Positions 47,728 through 57,021 of a stretch of DNA of 64,000 nt are shown here, in pieces. The notes beneath the pieces are model-generated. The model did no database searches. It worked only from the letters and a program-made list of their open reading frames with translations, and had not been told where the DNA came from. The position numbers and the translations under genes are program-made. The DNA is from Algibacter sp. L3A6. GTDB taxonomy: Bacteria; Bacteroidota; Bacteroidia; Flavobacteriales; Flavobacteriaceae. The DNA lies in contig NZ_CP047030.1 in assembly GCF_009796825.1 (NCBI RefSeq), positions 2,207,501 to 2,271,500 on the forward strand. The letters are read 5' to 3'. The stretch's first letter is position 1. Every line of letters starts with the position of its first letter.

Positions 47728-49442
47728 AAAACGATTATCATAGATTATTAAAACGACAGCTTTTAAAAGCCGGTTTAAGTGAAACAGATAGCCCTGAGCT
47801 AGCTAGTTTTATAAAAACGGTAAACGAAGCCTACAATAGTTTTGATAAAGATGTTTATCATTTAGAAAATATTCTTGAGTTAAGTTCTAAGGAACTTTTT
47901 GCTCTAAACGAAGAGTTAACAAAAGATCACAATAAAACAAAATCGAAATTAGAACATGTAGCTAACCATATTGGAGATGTTATTTTTGAAACCGATCTCG
48001 AAGGGAATTTTACCTATCTAAATCGGGCTTGGGAAAAATACATGGGGTGTTCTGTAAAAAAGACTTTAGGTCGAAATTATAAAGAGTTTATTCCGAAGAA
48101 AAATGTAGAAGAAAACAAAAAACGCTACAATTTTTTCAATAAGAAGAAAACTGTATTTGTATTTAAGTTAATAAGGAATGATAAGGTAATGTGGTTCGAG
48201 TTGAAAGCTCAACTTTTTAAAAATACAGATAACGAAGCCTATGGTTTTATTGGTAGCATAACCGATATTACCAACTTTAAGGAAATAGAATTAGCCCTGC
48301 ATAAGGCAAGTATTTCTAAAGATGAATTTCTATCTACCATGTCTCACGAAATTAGAACGCCATTAAACGCCGTTACTGGTTTGTCTAATATTCTACTCAT
48401 GGAAGATTATTTGCCAGAACAGGTAGATACATTGAAGGCTTTAAAATATTCCAGCGAGCATTTGCTTGGGTTAATAAACGATTTGTTAGATTTTAATAAA
48501 ATTAAATCCGGCAAGGTCGATGTTATTGAAAAGGAATTTAGTTTAGTTTCTTTTTTAGATCATATAAGAGATCAGTTTTCTATGCAGGCCGTTAAAAAAG
48601 ATGTTCGATTTAAATTAGTTGAAGAAAACGATTTGCCCGAGGATATCATTGGAGATAAATTGATGCTGAGTCAAATAGTACAAAATCTACTAAGTAACTC
48701 GTTTAAGTTTACCGAAAAAGGGTGCATTACACTTAATGTGAGAAATCAAGGAGTGCTTAATGATAAAGTAACACTTGGGTTTAAAGTAATTGATACGGGT
48801 ATAGGCATAACGGAAAGTAGACAAGAAACTATTTTTGAAAGTTTTGTACAAGCAAGCTCGGAAACAGCAATAAAATACGGAGGCACTGGTTTGGGACTTT
48901 CTATTTGTAGAAGGTTGCTAAGGTTTAAAAATAGCGATTTAGAAGTTAGCAGTAAATTAGGTGAAGGATCTACGTTTTTCTTCAATATAGATTTCAAAAT
49001 AAATCCTATTAAACACGTATTAAATAGTAAAACATCAAATTTAAAATCAGTTTATAAACCATTAGATATTAATGTTTTGGTTGCAGAAGATAATAAAATG
49101 AATGTTCTTATTTTAAAGAAATTTTTTGCTAATTGGGATGTTACTTACACTGTTGTTGAAAATGGTGCTGAGGTTTTAAAAGAGTTTGAAAAAGAAACCT
49201 GTGAATTCGATTTGGTTTTAATGGATCTTCAAATGCCTATTGTTAATGGTTATGAAGCCACAAAAGGTATTAGAGATTTAACCGATCCAAAAAAAGCAAA
49301 TATTCCTATTGTGGCTCTAACGGCATTGGCACAAACCGATGTAAAAGAAAAAACAGAATTACATAAAATGAATGGTTTTATGGGGAAGCCCTTTGAGCCA
49401 AACAAATTATATGCGCTTTTAGAAGTCTATAGTCATTCCTAG
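47721..49442 (+). CDS. Hybrid sensor histidine kinase/response regulator (PAS-HisKA-HATPase-REC)
   Basis: A 573-residue protein without membrane segments. Order: an N-terminal helical part with a coiled coil at ~45-85, a PAS domain at ~80-190 (IGDVIFETDLEGNFTYLN), HisKA with H209 (FLSTMSHEIRTPLNAV), an HATPase domain at ~305-425 (NLLSNSFKF, DTGIGI, GGTGLGLSICRRLL), and a C-terminal receiver with D502 (LVLMDLQMPIVNGYEA). It overlaps the FIST gene by 7 nt. The FIST protein probably supplies ligand sensing. No DNA-binding output domain is present, so the phosphate must pass to an unlinked partner. Confidence 0.93.
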   Translation: MLKNDYHRLLKRQLLKAGLSETDSPELASFIKTVNEAYNSFDKDVYHLENILELSSKELFALNEELTKDHNKTKSKLEHVANHIGDVIFETDLEGNFTYLNRAWEKYMGCSVKKTLGRNYKEFIPKKNVEENKKRYNFFNKKKTVFVFKLIRNDKVMWFELKAQLFKNTDNEAYGFIGSITDITNFKEIELALHKASISKDEFLSTMSHEIRTPLNAVTGLSNILLMEDYLPEQVDTLKALKYSSEHLLGLINDLLDFNKIKSGKVDVIEKEFSLVSFLDHIRDQFSMQAVKKDVRFKLVEENDLPEDIIGDKLMLSQIVQNLLSNSFKFTEKGCITLNVRNQGVLNDKVTLGFKVIDTGIGITESRQETIFESFVQASSETAIKYGGTGLGLSICRRLLRFKNSDLEVSSKLGEGSTFFFNIDFKINPIKHVLNSKTSNLKSVYKPLDINVLVAEDNKMNVLILKKFFANWDVTYTVVENGAEVLKEFEKETCEFDLVLMDLQMPIVNGYEATKGIRDLTDPKKANIPIVALTALAQTDVKEKTELHKMNGFMGKPFEPNKLYALLEVYSHS

Positions 49443-49524
49443 TAAATCTTTAATCGTTTGATTATCATCCTTTTTTTTTGAAATTCCAAAAAGAAAATAT
49501 TAAAAAAATATGTAGATTTATCGA

Positions 49525-50223
49525 ATGGCGGATAAACAAGGAGCATTTTCTATTAAAAATTGGAGTCAGGACGATCAACCTCGTGAGAAATTATTATACA
49601 AAGGTAAAGCCGCCTTAAGCGATGCTGAACTTGTTGCTATTTTAATTGGTTCTGGTAATCGAGAAGAAAGTGCTGTAGCTTTATGTAAACGGATTTTATC
49701 GAGCACAGATAATAATTTGAGTGCTTTAGGTAAAATGTCTATCAAACAACTTACGGCGTTTAAAGGTATAGGCGAGGCTAAAGCTATAAGTATTATTGCT
49801 GCTTTAGAATTAGGCCGGCGCCGTCGTGGAGAAGAAGCACTTCAGAAAAAGAAAATAACTTCAAGTAAATCGGTATTCGAACTTATGCAACCTATAATTG
49901 GTGAGCTTGAACACGAAGAGTTTTGGATTATTTATTTAAATAACTCTAATAAAGTAATCCATAAAAATCAATTAAGTAAAGGCGGCATTACAGGAACTTT
50001 AGTAGATGTCAGGTTAGTGCTTAAAAATGCATTAGAAGTTGGTGCACTTGGGCTTATATTGGCGCATAACCATCCATCTGGAACTTTGAAACCTAGTGAA
50101 GCGGATAAAAACATCACCCAAAAATTAAAAACGGCCGCACAAAGTTTAGATATAAAAGTGCTAGATCACCTAATTATTACTGAAAAAGCATACTTTAGTT
50201 TTGCAGACGAAAACGTGTTGTAA
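49525..50223 (+). CDS. radC: RadC-family JAB-domain protein
   Basis: A 232-residue protein. An N-terminal helix-hairpin-helix part (QLTAFKGIGEAKAISIIAALELGRR region) precedes a JAB/MPN metal-binding domain with the JAMM-type motif AHNHPSGTLKPSEAD. The family is named for a supposed role in DNA repair; its true biochemical function is unclear. It lies between the kinase and the deacetylase-like gene, 83 nt after the former. Confidence 0.93.
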   Translation: MADKQGAFSIKNWSQDDQPREKLLYKGKAALSDAELVAILIGSGNREESAVALCKRILSSTDNNLSALGKMSIKQLTAFKGIGEAKAISIIAALELGRRRRGEEALQKKKITSSKSVFELMQPIIGELEHEEFWIIYLNNSNKVIHKNQLSKGGITGTLVDVRLVLKNALEVGALGLILAHNHPSGTLKPSEADKNITQKLKTAAQSLDIKVLDHLIITEKAYFSFADENVL

Positions 50224-50297
50224 GGTTTCATGTTTAAAACACTATGAAACACCAAAAATTAGAACCGATTTTAAATATATAGGACTCAATAAAAGTT

Positions 50298-51602
50298 ATG
50301 TTATTAGTATATACTCATAAAATATCACCACGATTAAATTATGTTTTTAAGCATATTTGCACGCGTGTATTAGGCATAGATGTTACATTTACTACAAAGG
50401 TTGAGAAATTTATTGCCCACGATAGTATAAAAATGTCGTATACCAAACAAGCGTTAGGAAATGAGTTTTTTGTAAAAAGTAACGAGTTGCTATTTGAGCA
50501 AGGTTTAAATGATATTGAAATTAATGTCATGGATTGGGGCCATAGCAAATGTTTTTTTTTTAACGGAGACAAAAGCTTTATTCCTTTTGATATTTTTGCT
50601 GCATCTTTTTATTTACTGTCGAGATACGAGGAGTATTTACCTCATGTAAAAGATGAGTTTGGAAGGTTCACTGCATCAGAAAGTGTTGCTTATAAACATA
50701 AATTTTTACACCAACCCGTAGTAGATATTTGGGCTTATAAATTTAAGGAGGCTTTACAAAAACAATTTCCCGATTTTGAGTTTCCAACAAAGACATACAG
50801 TATAAAACCTATTATAGATGTGCCAAATCCGTATCGTTACAAATTAAGCGGTATTATGCGCACCATTGGTGGTACATTAAAAGATGTTTTTAAGTTTAAA
50901 TTTAAAAGTCTCTATACAAGGTTTATGGTGCTCATGCACTTTAGTCACGATCCTCACGATACTTTTAAGTATGTTATTAATAAGCAAAAACAATCTAAAT
51001 TTAGATTCAGTTTTTTCTTTTTATTAGGTGAATATTCTACTTATGATAAGGGAGCGAATGTGAATAATAAATCGTTTATATCGCTTATAAAACATGTTGG
51101 AGATTATAGTAATGTGGGCTTAAAAATATCATATTTTGCTATTGATGATGCTGATATTTTAAAGAAAGAAAAAACAAAAATTGAAGACATTATCAATAAA
51201 CCATTGAGAGCTTCTCGCCAATCGTTTTCAAAATTAAACTTACCAGAAACTTACAGAAACTTAATAGAGTTAAACATAAAGGAAGATTATACCATGGGGT
51301 ATGTAAACGAAATTGGTTTTAGAGCCGGTTCGTGCACACCATTTTTGTTTTACGATTTAGATTACGAAATACAAACACCACTTAAAATTTGTCCGTATCA
51401 TGTTATGGACTTCGCTTTGCTAAAGCATAAATCACTATTAGATAAAAAGCGTGTTTTAAACAATATTATAAATGAAGTAAAACAAGTTAACGGCCAGTTT
51501 GTTTCCGTTTTTCATAACTATACATTAAGTTATAGCGATAGGTGGTCAGGCTTTAAAGACTTGTTTAATATTATCTTAGAATCAGGAAATAATGAAAATT
51601 AA
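50298..51602 (+). CDS. Polysaccharide-deacetylase-like protein with DUF7033-type N terminus
   Basis: A 434-residue protein without signal peptide. The N-terminal ~100 residues (MLLVYTHKISPRLNYVF, FYLLSRYEEYLPHVKDEFGRF) match a domain that precedes deacetylase folds in Bacteroidota. The C-terminal half has a NodB-like layout (FSFFFLLGEYSTYDKG, ...NEIGFRAGSCTPFLFYDLD, ISVFHNYTLSY-like end), but the usual metal-binding HxxxH is not obvious, so activity on polysaccharide is uncertain. Its end overlaps the next gene by 11 nt. Confidence 0.6.
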   Translation: MLLVYTHKISPRLNYVFKHICTRVLGIDVTFTTKVEKFIAHDSIKMSYTKQALGNEFFVKSNELLFEQGLNDIEINVMDWGHSKCFFFNGDKSFIPFDIFAASFYLLSRYEEYLPHVKDEFGRFTASESVAYKHKFLHQPVVDIWAYKFKEALQKQFPDFEFPTKTYSIKPIIDVPNPYRYKLSGIMRTIGGTLKDVFKFKFKSLYTRFMVLMHFSHDPHDTFKYVINKQKQSKFRFSFFFLLGEYSTYDKGANVNNKSFISLIKHVGDYSNVGLKISYFAIDDADILKKEKTKIEDIINKPLRASRQSFSKLNLPETYRNLIELNIKEDYTMGYVNEIGFRAGSCTPFLFYDLDYEIQTPLKICPYHVMDFALLKHKSLLDKKRVLNNIINEVKQVNGQFVSVFHNYTLSYSDRWSGFKDLFNIILESGNNEN

Positions 51603-52281
51603 AAATATAACCGATGTCTTTTTCGATTTAGACCATACACTTTGGGATTTCGATAAAAACTCGGCATTGACGTTCGAAAAAATATTCGAAATAAATAAAA
51701 TAGAAGTTGAAATAAATAAATTCTTAGATATATACCTTCCTATAAATTTAAATTATTGGAAGTTGTATCGAGAAGATAAAGTATCTAAAGAAACCTTGCG
51801 TTTTGGTAGACTAAATGATGCTTTTTTAGCCTTAGAAGTTGAGGTTGGCCGTGAGGTGATTGATAAGCTGTCCGATGATTATATTGAACATCTATCTAGC
51901 TATAACCATTTGTTTGATAATACTTTCGAAATTCTTGATTACTTAAATGAAAACTATAGTTTACATATAATAACCAATGGTTTTGATGAAGTTCAGCATA
52001 AAAAAATGGCAAAATCGAATATTTTACATTATTTTAATACCGTTACAAATTCGGAAATGGTTGGTGTTAAAAAACCAAACCCTAAAATTTTTAACTACGC
52101 CTTAGATTTGGCCAACACAAAAGCTGAAACAAGTATCATGATTGGTGATAGCTTTGAAGCTGATATTCTTGGAGCAAAAAGCATAGGCATGGATGTTATT
52201 TTCTTCGATGTAAATAATATAACTTTAAATGATGACACAAAGCAAATAGATAATCTGTTAAGCTTAAGGCATTATTTATAA
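51592..52281 (+). CDS. YjjG-family HAD nucleotidase
   Basis: A 229-residue cytoplasmic HAD phosphatase. Motif I is FFDLDHTLWDF (D12 nucleophile, D14), motif II is HIITNGF, motif III the Lys in VGVKKPNPKIF, and motif IV MIGDSFEADILGA. YjjG-type enzymes dephosphorylate non-canonical pyrimidine nucleoside monophosphates, a house-cleaning role. It overlaps the preceding gene and is probably co-transcribed with it. Confidence 0.88.
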   Translation: MKIKNITDVFFDLDHTLWDFDKNSALTFEKIFEINKIEVEINKFLDIYLPINLNYWKLYREDKVSKETLRFGRLNDAFLALEVEVGREVIDKLSDDYIEHLSSYNHLFDNTFEILDYLNENYSLHIITNGFDEVQHKKMAKSNILHYFNTVTNSEMVGVKKPNPKIFNYALDLANTKAETSIMIGDSFEADILGAKSIGMDVIFFDVNNITLNDDTKQIDNLLSLRHYL

Positions 52282-52327
52282 GAACACTATATACTAACTA
52301 GTGTTTTAAATTCGTTTGTAAACTGAT

Positions 52328-52885
52328 ATGATAAAAAGTATAAGATTTAAAATAAGTTTACTATTCAGCATTGGGTTTATGGCAATATCTTGCACAGAAG
52401 CTATAGATTTTGATCAGGCAGACGATATTGTATTAACACCTGCTTTGGAAGCCAGTCTTGTTTATTTTGATGAACCTGCAAGTCGTTTTGTTGATAATGG
52501 TAGTACAATTTTAAGTATTCAAGATTTTATTTCTGTTGCTTTTTTTAACGATGAATTTGTTGTCGATAATGTTGAAAAAGCTGAGTTTGTTTTCGAAACT
52601 CAAAATACAATCAATAGAACTTTTGAGCTGCAAGTAGATTTTTTAGACCAAGCTGGTAATTTACAGCACAGCCTAACTGTAAGGGAAGATGCAGCTCCTG
52701 ATAATACCGATACAGTAACAACCTATACCGAAGTTTTTGAGGGGAATTCACTTTCCGCATTAAAACGCACAGTAGCTATAGTTTTTACAATGCGTCTTTT
52801 ACCTGGTGCTCCTCTAGATGAGGATACGGTAGGTAGAATTCAATACAAATCGTATGCTGCATTTTACATCAATTTAAATAAATAG
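52328..52885 (+). CDS. Hypothetical lipoprotein
   Basis: A 185-residue protein with a lipoprotein signal (SIGFMAISC, lipobox AISC at about residue 22) followed by acidic residues, typical of surface or periplasm-facing lipoproteins. The body is beta-rich (VEKAEFVFETQNTINRTFEL). I recognise no family. It is 5 nt upstream of an outer-membrane protein gene and likely encodes a partner of it. Confidence 0.7.
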   Translation: MIKSIRFKISLLFSIGFMAISCTEAIDFDQADDIVLTPALEASLVYFDEPASRFVDNGSTILSIQDFISVAFFNDEFVVDNVEKAEFVFETQNTINRTFELQVDFLDQAGNLQHSLTVREDAAPDNTDTVTTYTEVFEGNSLSALKRTVAIVFTMRLLPGAPLDEDTVGRIQYKSYAAFYINLNK

Positions 52886-52889
52886 AGGT

Positions 52890-54302
52890 ATGCGGAAACT
52901 ATTTTTAATGTTTACATTACAATTATGTTTGTTTTCGTTTTCTCAAAACAAGCAATTGCTCTATGGGTTTTCTGAGATTCCGCAATCTTTAATGCAAAAC
53001 CCCGGAGGTAAAGTAAAAAACGATTGGTATATCGGTATTCCGTTGTTATCGCATGTTCATGTTAATGTTGGTATTTCTGGAAGTACAGTTTACGATGTTT
53101 TTGCTGATAATGATGTCGATTTTAATGTTAAGCTTAGAAATGCTGTAGACAGTATGGAACCCACCGATTTTTATGGTTTTAATCAACAGTTAGAAATTTT
53201 TTCTGGCGGTTTCGCATTTGGGAGTAGTTATAATAAAAATGAATATATCAGTTTTGGAATGTATCAAGAATTAGATTTTCTGCTGTACTTTCCAAAAGAT
53301 TTCGCTGTTTTAGCATTAGAAGGAAATCAAAGTAATATTAATAGAGTGTTTGATGCTAGAGATTTAAGTGTGGCTGCAGATGTGGTTTCAGTACTTCATG
53401 TGGGATATAATAAAAAGGTTGATGATAAATTTACCTTTGGTGTTAGAGGAAAAATTTATTCGAGTATAGCCAACGTAAGTTCAACTAAAAACAAAGGAAG
53501 CTTTGTTACAGTCCCTGGAGAAAATAATGTTTACGACCATATTTTTGATTTAGATTTAGCGCTTCAAACTTCCGGGATTGCCAGTTTAATTGATGATGAA
53601 AATTCAGATGTATCGAACGATGTAGATGTCTTAAAAAAACGTGTTCTATTTGGAGGTAATTTAGGGTTGGGAGTTGATTTTGGTTTTACATATCAATTAA
53701 CCGATCAATGGAGTTTTGACGCTAGTTTGCTAGATGTTGGTTTTATTAGCCATACAAAAGATGTGGAGAATTATGCTATTAATGGTCAGTATACATACAA
53801 CGGCGTAAATCCGCTTTTTTCTCCTGCGGATGATGGACAAACAGCAGATGATTATTGGAGTGAAATTGAAGAAGATTTTGAAGATATTTTTACCGTAGAT
53901 ACTACAGCTACAAAATATACAAAATGGCGACCTGCAAAGTTTAACGCGTCGCTTAATTATGCCTTTGGAAAAAAACAAAGTCAAGATTGTAATTGCATTG
54001 TAGATGATAGCGGCTACCTCAATGCAGTTGGGTTACAGTTATATGGTATTAGTAGGCCAAAACGACCTCAAATGGCGTTAACGGCTTATTATTACAGGCG
54101 TGTGTTTAACGGCTTGCGTTTAAAAGCGGCATATACCATAGATTCATATTCCTTTAATAATTTAGGACTTGGTGTGTCGGCTCATATTTGGGGTGCCAAC
54201 TTTTATGTTATGGCCGATAATTTATTGCAATATAAAAATGTATATGATGCGCAAAGTGTATCTTTACAATTAGGATTTAATTATATATTTAATAAGAAAT
54301 GA
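52890..54302 (+). CDS. Outer-membrane beta-barrel protein (DUF5723-type)
   Basis: A 470-residue protein with signal peptide (ends near LFSFSQ). The mature start (GFSEIPQSLMQNPGG) and the long run of amphipathic strands ending FNYIFNKK are typical of the Bacteroidota DUF5723 family, related in layout to PorV/FadL-like barrels. Two cysteines near CNCIVDD could form a disulphide in a loop. It sits between a lipoprotein and an exported unknown gene, overlapping the latter by 4 nt (ATGA), so the three form a translationally coupled cluster. Function unknown. Confidence 0.75.
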   Translation: MRKLFLMFTLQLCLFSFSQNKQLLYGFSEIPQSLMQNPGGKVKNDWYIGIPLLSHVHVNVGISGSTVYDVFADNDVDFNVKLRNAVDSMEPTDFYGFNQQLEIFSGGFAFGSSYNKNEYISFGMYQELDFLLYFPKDFAVLALEGNQSNINRVFDARDLSVAADVVSVLHVGYNKKVDDKFTFGVRGKIYSSIANVSSTKNKGSFVTVPGENNVYDHIFDLDLALQTSGIASLIDDENSDVSNDVDVLKKRVLFGGNLGLGVDFGFTYQLTDQWSFDASLLDVGFISHTKDVENYAINGQYTYNGVNPLFSPADDGQTADDYWSEIEEDFEDIFTVDTTATKYTKWRPAKFNASLNYAFGKKQSQDCNCIVDDSGYLNAVGLQLYGISRPKRPQMALTAYYYRRVFNGLRLKAAYTIDSYSFNNLGLGVSAHIWGANFYVMADNLLQYKNVYDAQSVSLQLGFNYIFNKK

Positions 54303-55141
54303 AAACTAGATTTTTAACTACAATTTTTGCTTGTTTATTTATTGCAAGTGCATTCTCTCAAACTGAATTAAACAATTACAAATACGTTATCGTTTCCAAA
54401 AAGTTCGATTTTTTAAAATCTGCTAATCAATATCAATTGAATGATTTATCAAAATTTTTACTGAATAAATATGGGTTTATTGCCTTAATTGAAGGTGAAT
54501 CATACCCAGAAGATTTATCTAGAAATAGATGCTTAGCTCTAGATGCCGATGTTTTAAAAGAACCAGGCATGTTTAAAACCAAGCTAAAAGTAGAACTTAC
54601 AGATTGTAATGATCGATTAATATACACATCTGGAATTGGCGAGAGTCGTGAAAAAGAGTATCAAAAATCTTACGTAGAAGCTACTCGTGCTGCTTTTGCT
54701 TCTTTTGAAAATTTAGGATATAAGTACGAACCTAAGGCTGGCAGTGTAGTAGCTTCGACTCCAGAGGTTGCAGCAACATCAAGCACATCAAGTGAAATAG
54801 AGAAATTAAAGGAAGAAATTAAATCGCTTAAAGAAGAAAAAACTGTTGAGGTTGTAGAAGAGCGTATTGCTCCTATAAATAATCCAGTAACTATTACCGA
54901 ACAAGCAGTTATAACGGAATCAGTTAATACAGGTGTGTTATATGCGCAAGCTATTAAAAACGGATTTCAGTTAGTAGATAGTTCTCCAAAAGTACTTTAC
55001 CGTATGCATAATACACAATTAAGTGATGTTTTTTTAGTTGAAAACAAATCGGCTATCATATTCAAAAAAGATAATAAATGGTTTATTGAGCACCATGAAA
55101 ATGGCACTTTAAGACTAGAAGTTTTAAATATTAAGTTTTAA
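54299..55141 (+). CDS. Exported hypothetical protein
   Basis: A 280-residue protein with signal peptide (LTTIFACLFIASAFSQ). The N-terminal ~110 residues have a compact alpha/beta pattern (YKYVIVSKKFDFLKSANQYQ, LNKYGFIALIEGESYPEDL), then a Ser/Ala-rich linker and a short Glu/Lys coiled coil (EIEKLKEEIKSLKEEK), then a C-terminal beta region. I recall similar genes in Flavobacteriia but no assigned function. Coupled to the preceding outer-membrane protein gene. Confidence 0.7.
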   Translation: MKTRFLTTIFACLFIASAFSQTELNNYKYVIVSKKFDFLKSANQYQLNDLSKFLLNKYGFIALIEGESYPEDLSRNRCLALDADVLKEPGMFKTKLKVELTDCNDRLIYTSGIGESREKEYQKSYVEATRAAFASFENLGYKYEPKAGSVVASTPEVAATSSTSSEIEKLKEEIKSLKEEKTVEVVEERIAPINNPVTITEQAVITESVNTGVLYAQAIKNGFQLVDSSPKVLYRMHNTQLSDVFLVENKSAIIFKKDNKWFIEHHENGTLRLEVLNIKF

Positions 55142-55273
55142 AAATTTAGTGTATTTATTTTTAAGACCTGTTGAGTATTAACCGGTGAAAACTGAAATAT
55201 TATTGCTATTTTTTTATTTAGTAATATCTTTTAATTTTAAAATTAGAATCAAATTTTGGTAACAAGGAAATTA

Positions 55274-55430
55274 CTAAAGCATCAAAAGAAATTCCTGCCA
55301 TGATTTCTTATAAAACTTGGATCTACCATCATCTACACGGCTAATTCTTCCAATAACTTTCATGGGGATATCATGAGATTTTAGTAAAACTTGCGAAGCA
55401 AAAAGCCTTGTTTTTGTGATGTTAAATTTA
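55274..55430 (-). pseudogene. Coding-like fragment, possibly a tyrosine-recombinase remnant
   Basis: A minus-strand frame ending at a TAG (55274) reads KTRLFASQVLLKSHDIPM KVIGRISRVDDGRSKF in its middle. The first part resembles the end of Bacteroidota tyrosine recombinases, where an arginine-containing ...TFATTVLL..GVPIEVVSKLLGH segment occurs, but the catalytic histidines and tyrosine are absent. No start codon before the matching region. Homology is tentative. Confidence 0.3.
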
Positions 55431-55477
55431 ATGCGGCTTAGCCGAAAAGAAATAAGTAAACTTTACTAATAATATAC

Positions 55478-55515
55478 AATCCTGTTGGGCTTTTATAGTC
55501 TGGCAGGATTTTTTT
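55478..55515 (+). terminator. Terminator (plus strand)
   Basis: AATCCTG pairs with CAGGATT, extended by G-U pairs through GTTGGG and TCTGGC, followed by T7. It is 340 nt downstream of the last gene of the 52328-55141 cluster and is the only plus-strand terminator seen for it, which implies a long 3' untranslated region or an undetected transcript. Confidence 0.65.
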
Positions 55516-55530
55516 GTTTAAAGCCGTTTT

Positions 55531-56808
55531 TTAATAACCGTATTTATCCTTCCAGCGCTGTTTCAAAAAGTCGCGATGTGCATTTTCTCGAGCATTATTT
55601 CCAGGCTCATAAAGCTTTGTGTTTTCAATTTCCTTAGGAAGAAACTCTTGCTCAGCAAAATTGTTTTTGTAGTTGTGTGCATATTTGTAGTTGTCACCAT
55701 AACCCAGCTCTTTCATAAGTTTGGTCGGTGCATTTCTAAGCTCTATCGGCACGCCTAAATCACCAGTTTGCTTTACCAATTGCTGCGCATTTCCAATAGC
55801 CATATAAGCAGCATTACTTTTTGGAGAGCACGCTAAATAAGTAGCACATTGGCTAAGTATAATTCTAGATTCCGGATGTCCAATAGTACTTACTGCCTGA
55901 AAGGTGTTGTTTGCAATAACTAGAGCTGTAGGGTTCGCATTTCCAATATCTTCAGATGCCGAAATCAACAAACGTCTCGCAATAAATTTAACATCCTCAC
56001 CACCTTCAATCATGCGAGCCAACCAGTATACCGCACCATTTGGGTCACTACCTCTAATAGATTTTATAAATGCCGAAATAATATCGTAATGCTGTTCGCC
56101 TGTTTTATCATAACGAGCCGTATTGTTTTGTACACGTTCTAAAACGGCCTCGTCGGTTATTACAATTTTATCCTCACCAAAGCTATTTACCAGTAACTCA
56201 AAAACGTTTAATAATTTACGTCCATCACCACCCGAAATTCTCAATAAAGCATTCGTTTCTTTTAAAGTGATTTTTTTTTGAGATAGAAATTCGTCATTTT
56301 TAATAGCACGTTTTAGCAACGTTTCTAAATCTACTTTAGCAAAAGCATTTAAAATATAAACTTGGCAACGGGATAAAAGTGCAGGTATTACCTCAAAACT
56401 TGGGTTTTCTGTAGTCGCACCAATTAGTGTAATCCAACCTTTTTCAACGGCTTGTAACAGCGAATCCTGTTGCGATTTGCTAAACCTATGTATTTCATCA
56501 ATAAATAAAATAGGGTTTTTGGTGGTAAATAATCCGCCGCTTTGTTTGGCTTTATCAATAACATCACGAATATCTTTAACTCCAGAATTTATAGTACTAA
56601 GCGTGTAAAAAGGTCGTCCAGATTCGGATGCAATAATGTTTGCCAATGTGGTTTTTCCGGTGCCGGGAGGACCCCAAAATAACATCGACGGGATTAATCC
56701 TTGTTTTATATGTTGCGTAAGTGCGCCATTTTTGCCCACTAAATGCGTCTGACTCACGTAGTCTTCTAAAGTTCTTGGGCGTAATCGTTCTGCTAAAGGT
56801 GCGTTCAT
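55531..56808 (-). CDS. rarA: Replication-associated recombination protein A (MgsA/RarA ATPase)
   Basis: A 425-residue AAA+ ATPase from the ATG at 56808 (MNAPLAERLRPRTLEDYV); the 16 codons further upstream look non-coding. Walker A is GPPGTGKTT, Walker B is ILFIDEIHRF, sensor 1 is IGATTENPSFEV. The C-terminal tetramerisation region includes GSDPNGAVYWLARMIEGGED and the ELGYGDNYKYAH segment. RarA acts at stalled replication forks. Confidence 0.95.
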   Translation of the reverse strand: MNAPLAERLRPRTLEDYVSQTHLVGKNGALTQHIKQGLIPSMLFWGPPGTGKTTLANIIASESGRPFYTLSTINSGVKDIRDVIDKAKQSGGLFTTKNPILFIDEIHRFSKSQQDSLLQAVEKGWITLIGATTENPSFEVIPALLSRCQVYILNAFAKVDLETLLKRAIKNDEFLSQKKITLKETNALLRISGGDGRKLLNVFELLVNSFGEDKIVITDEAVLERVQNNTARYDKTGEQHYDIISAFIKSIRGSDPNGAVYWLARMIEGGEDVKFIARRLLISASEDIGNANPTALVIANNTFQAVSTIGHPESRIILSQCATYLACSPKSNAAYMAIGNAQQLVKQTGDLGVPIELRNAPTKLMKELGYGDNYKYAHNYKNNFAEQEFLPKEIENTKLYEPGNNARENAHRDFLKQRWKDKYGY

Positions 56809-56870
56809 AAATGTAAAATTAAAGTAAATTCTTGTCAAATTAGAATACTTCAACATCCAATTTTTAGTTA

Positions 56871-56960
56871 TTTTGGGCGTGCCCCAAAAAGGGTCGGGCT
56901 TTCACTACTCGCTCCTCCTAAGGTCGGGAGCTCAAACAAGCCGTTCAATCCCTCACGCAG
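56871..56960. repeat. GC-rich intergenic element resembling a flavobacterial interspersed repeat
   Basis: A sharply bounded G+C-rich segment between rarA and the rhomboid gene, beginning TTTTGGGCGTGCCCC, followed by GGGTCGGGCTTTC and ending CAATCCCTCACGC. From memory this skeleton (GGGCGTGCCC, GGGTCGGGCTTTC, variable middle, ATCCCTCACGC) occurs many times between genes in Flavobacteriaceae genomes. It can form short stems (GGGC/GCCC). Only one copy is in this window, so repetition cannot be shown here. Confidence 0.55.
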
Positions 56961-57021
56961 GCCAATCTGCCAATTTAGCACATTTTATAAAGTTGGATAA
57001 CTATTTGTTATATTCATCACA

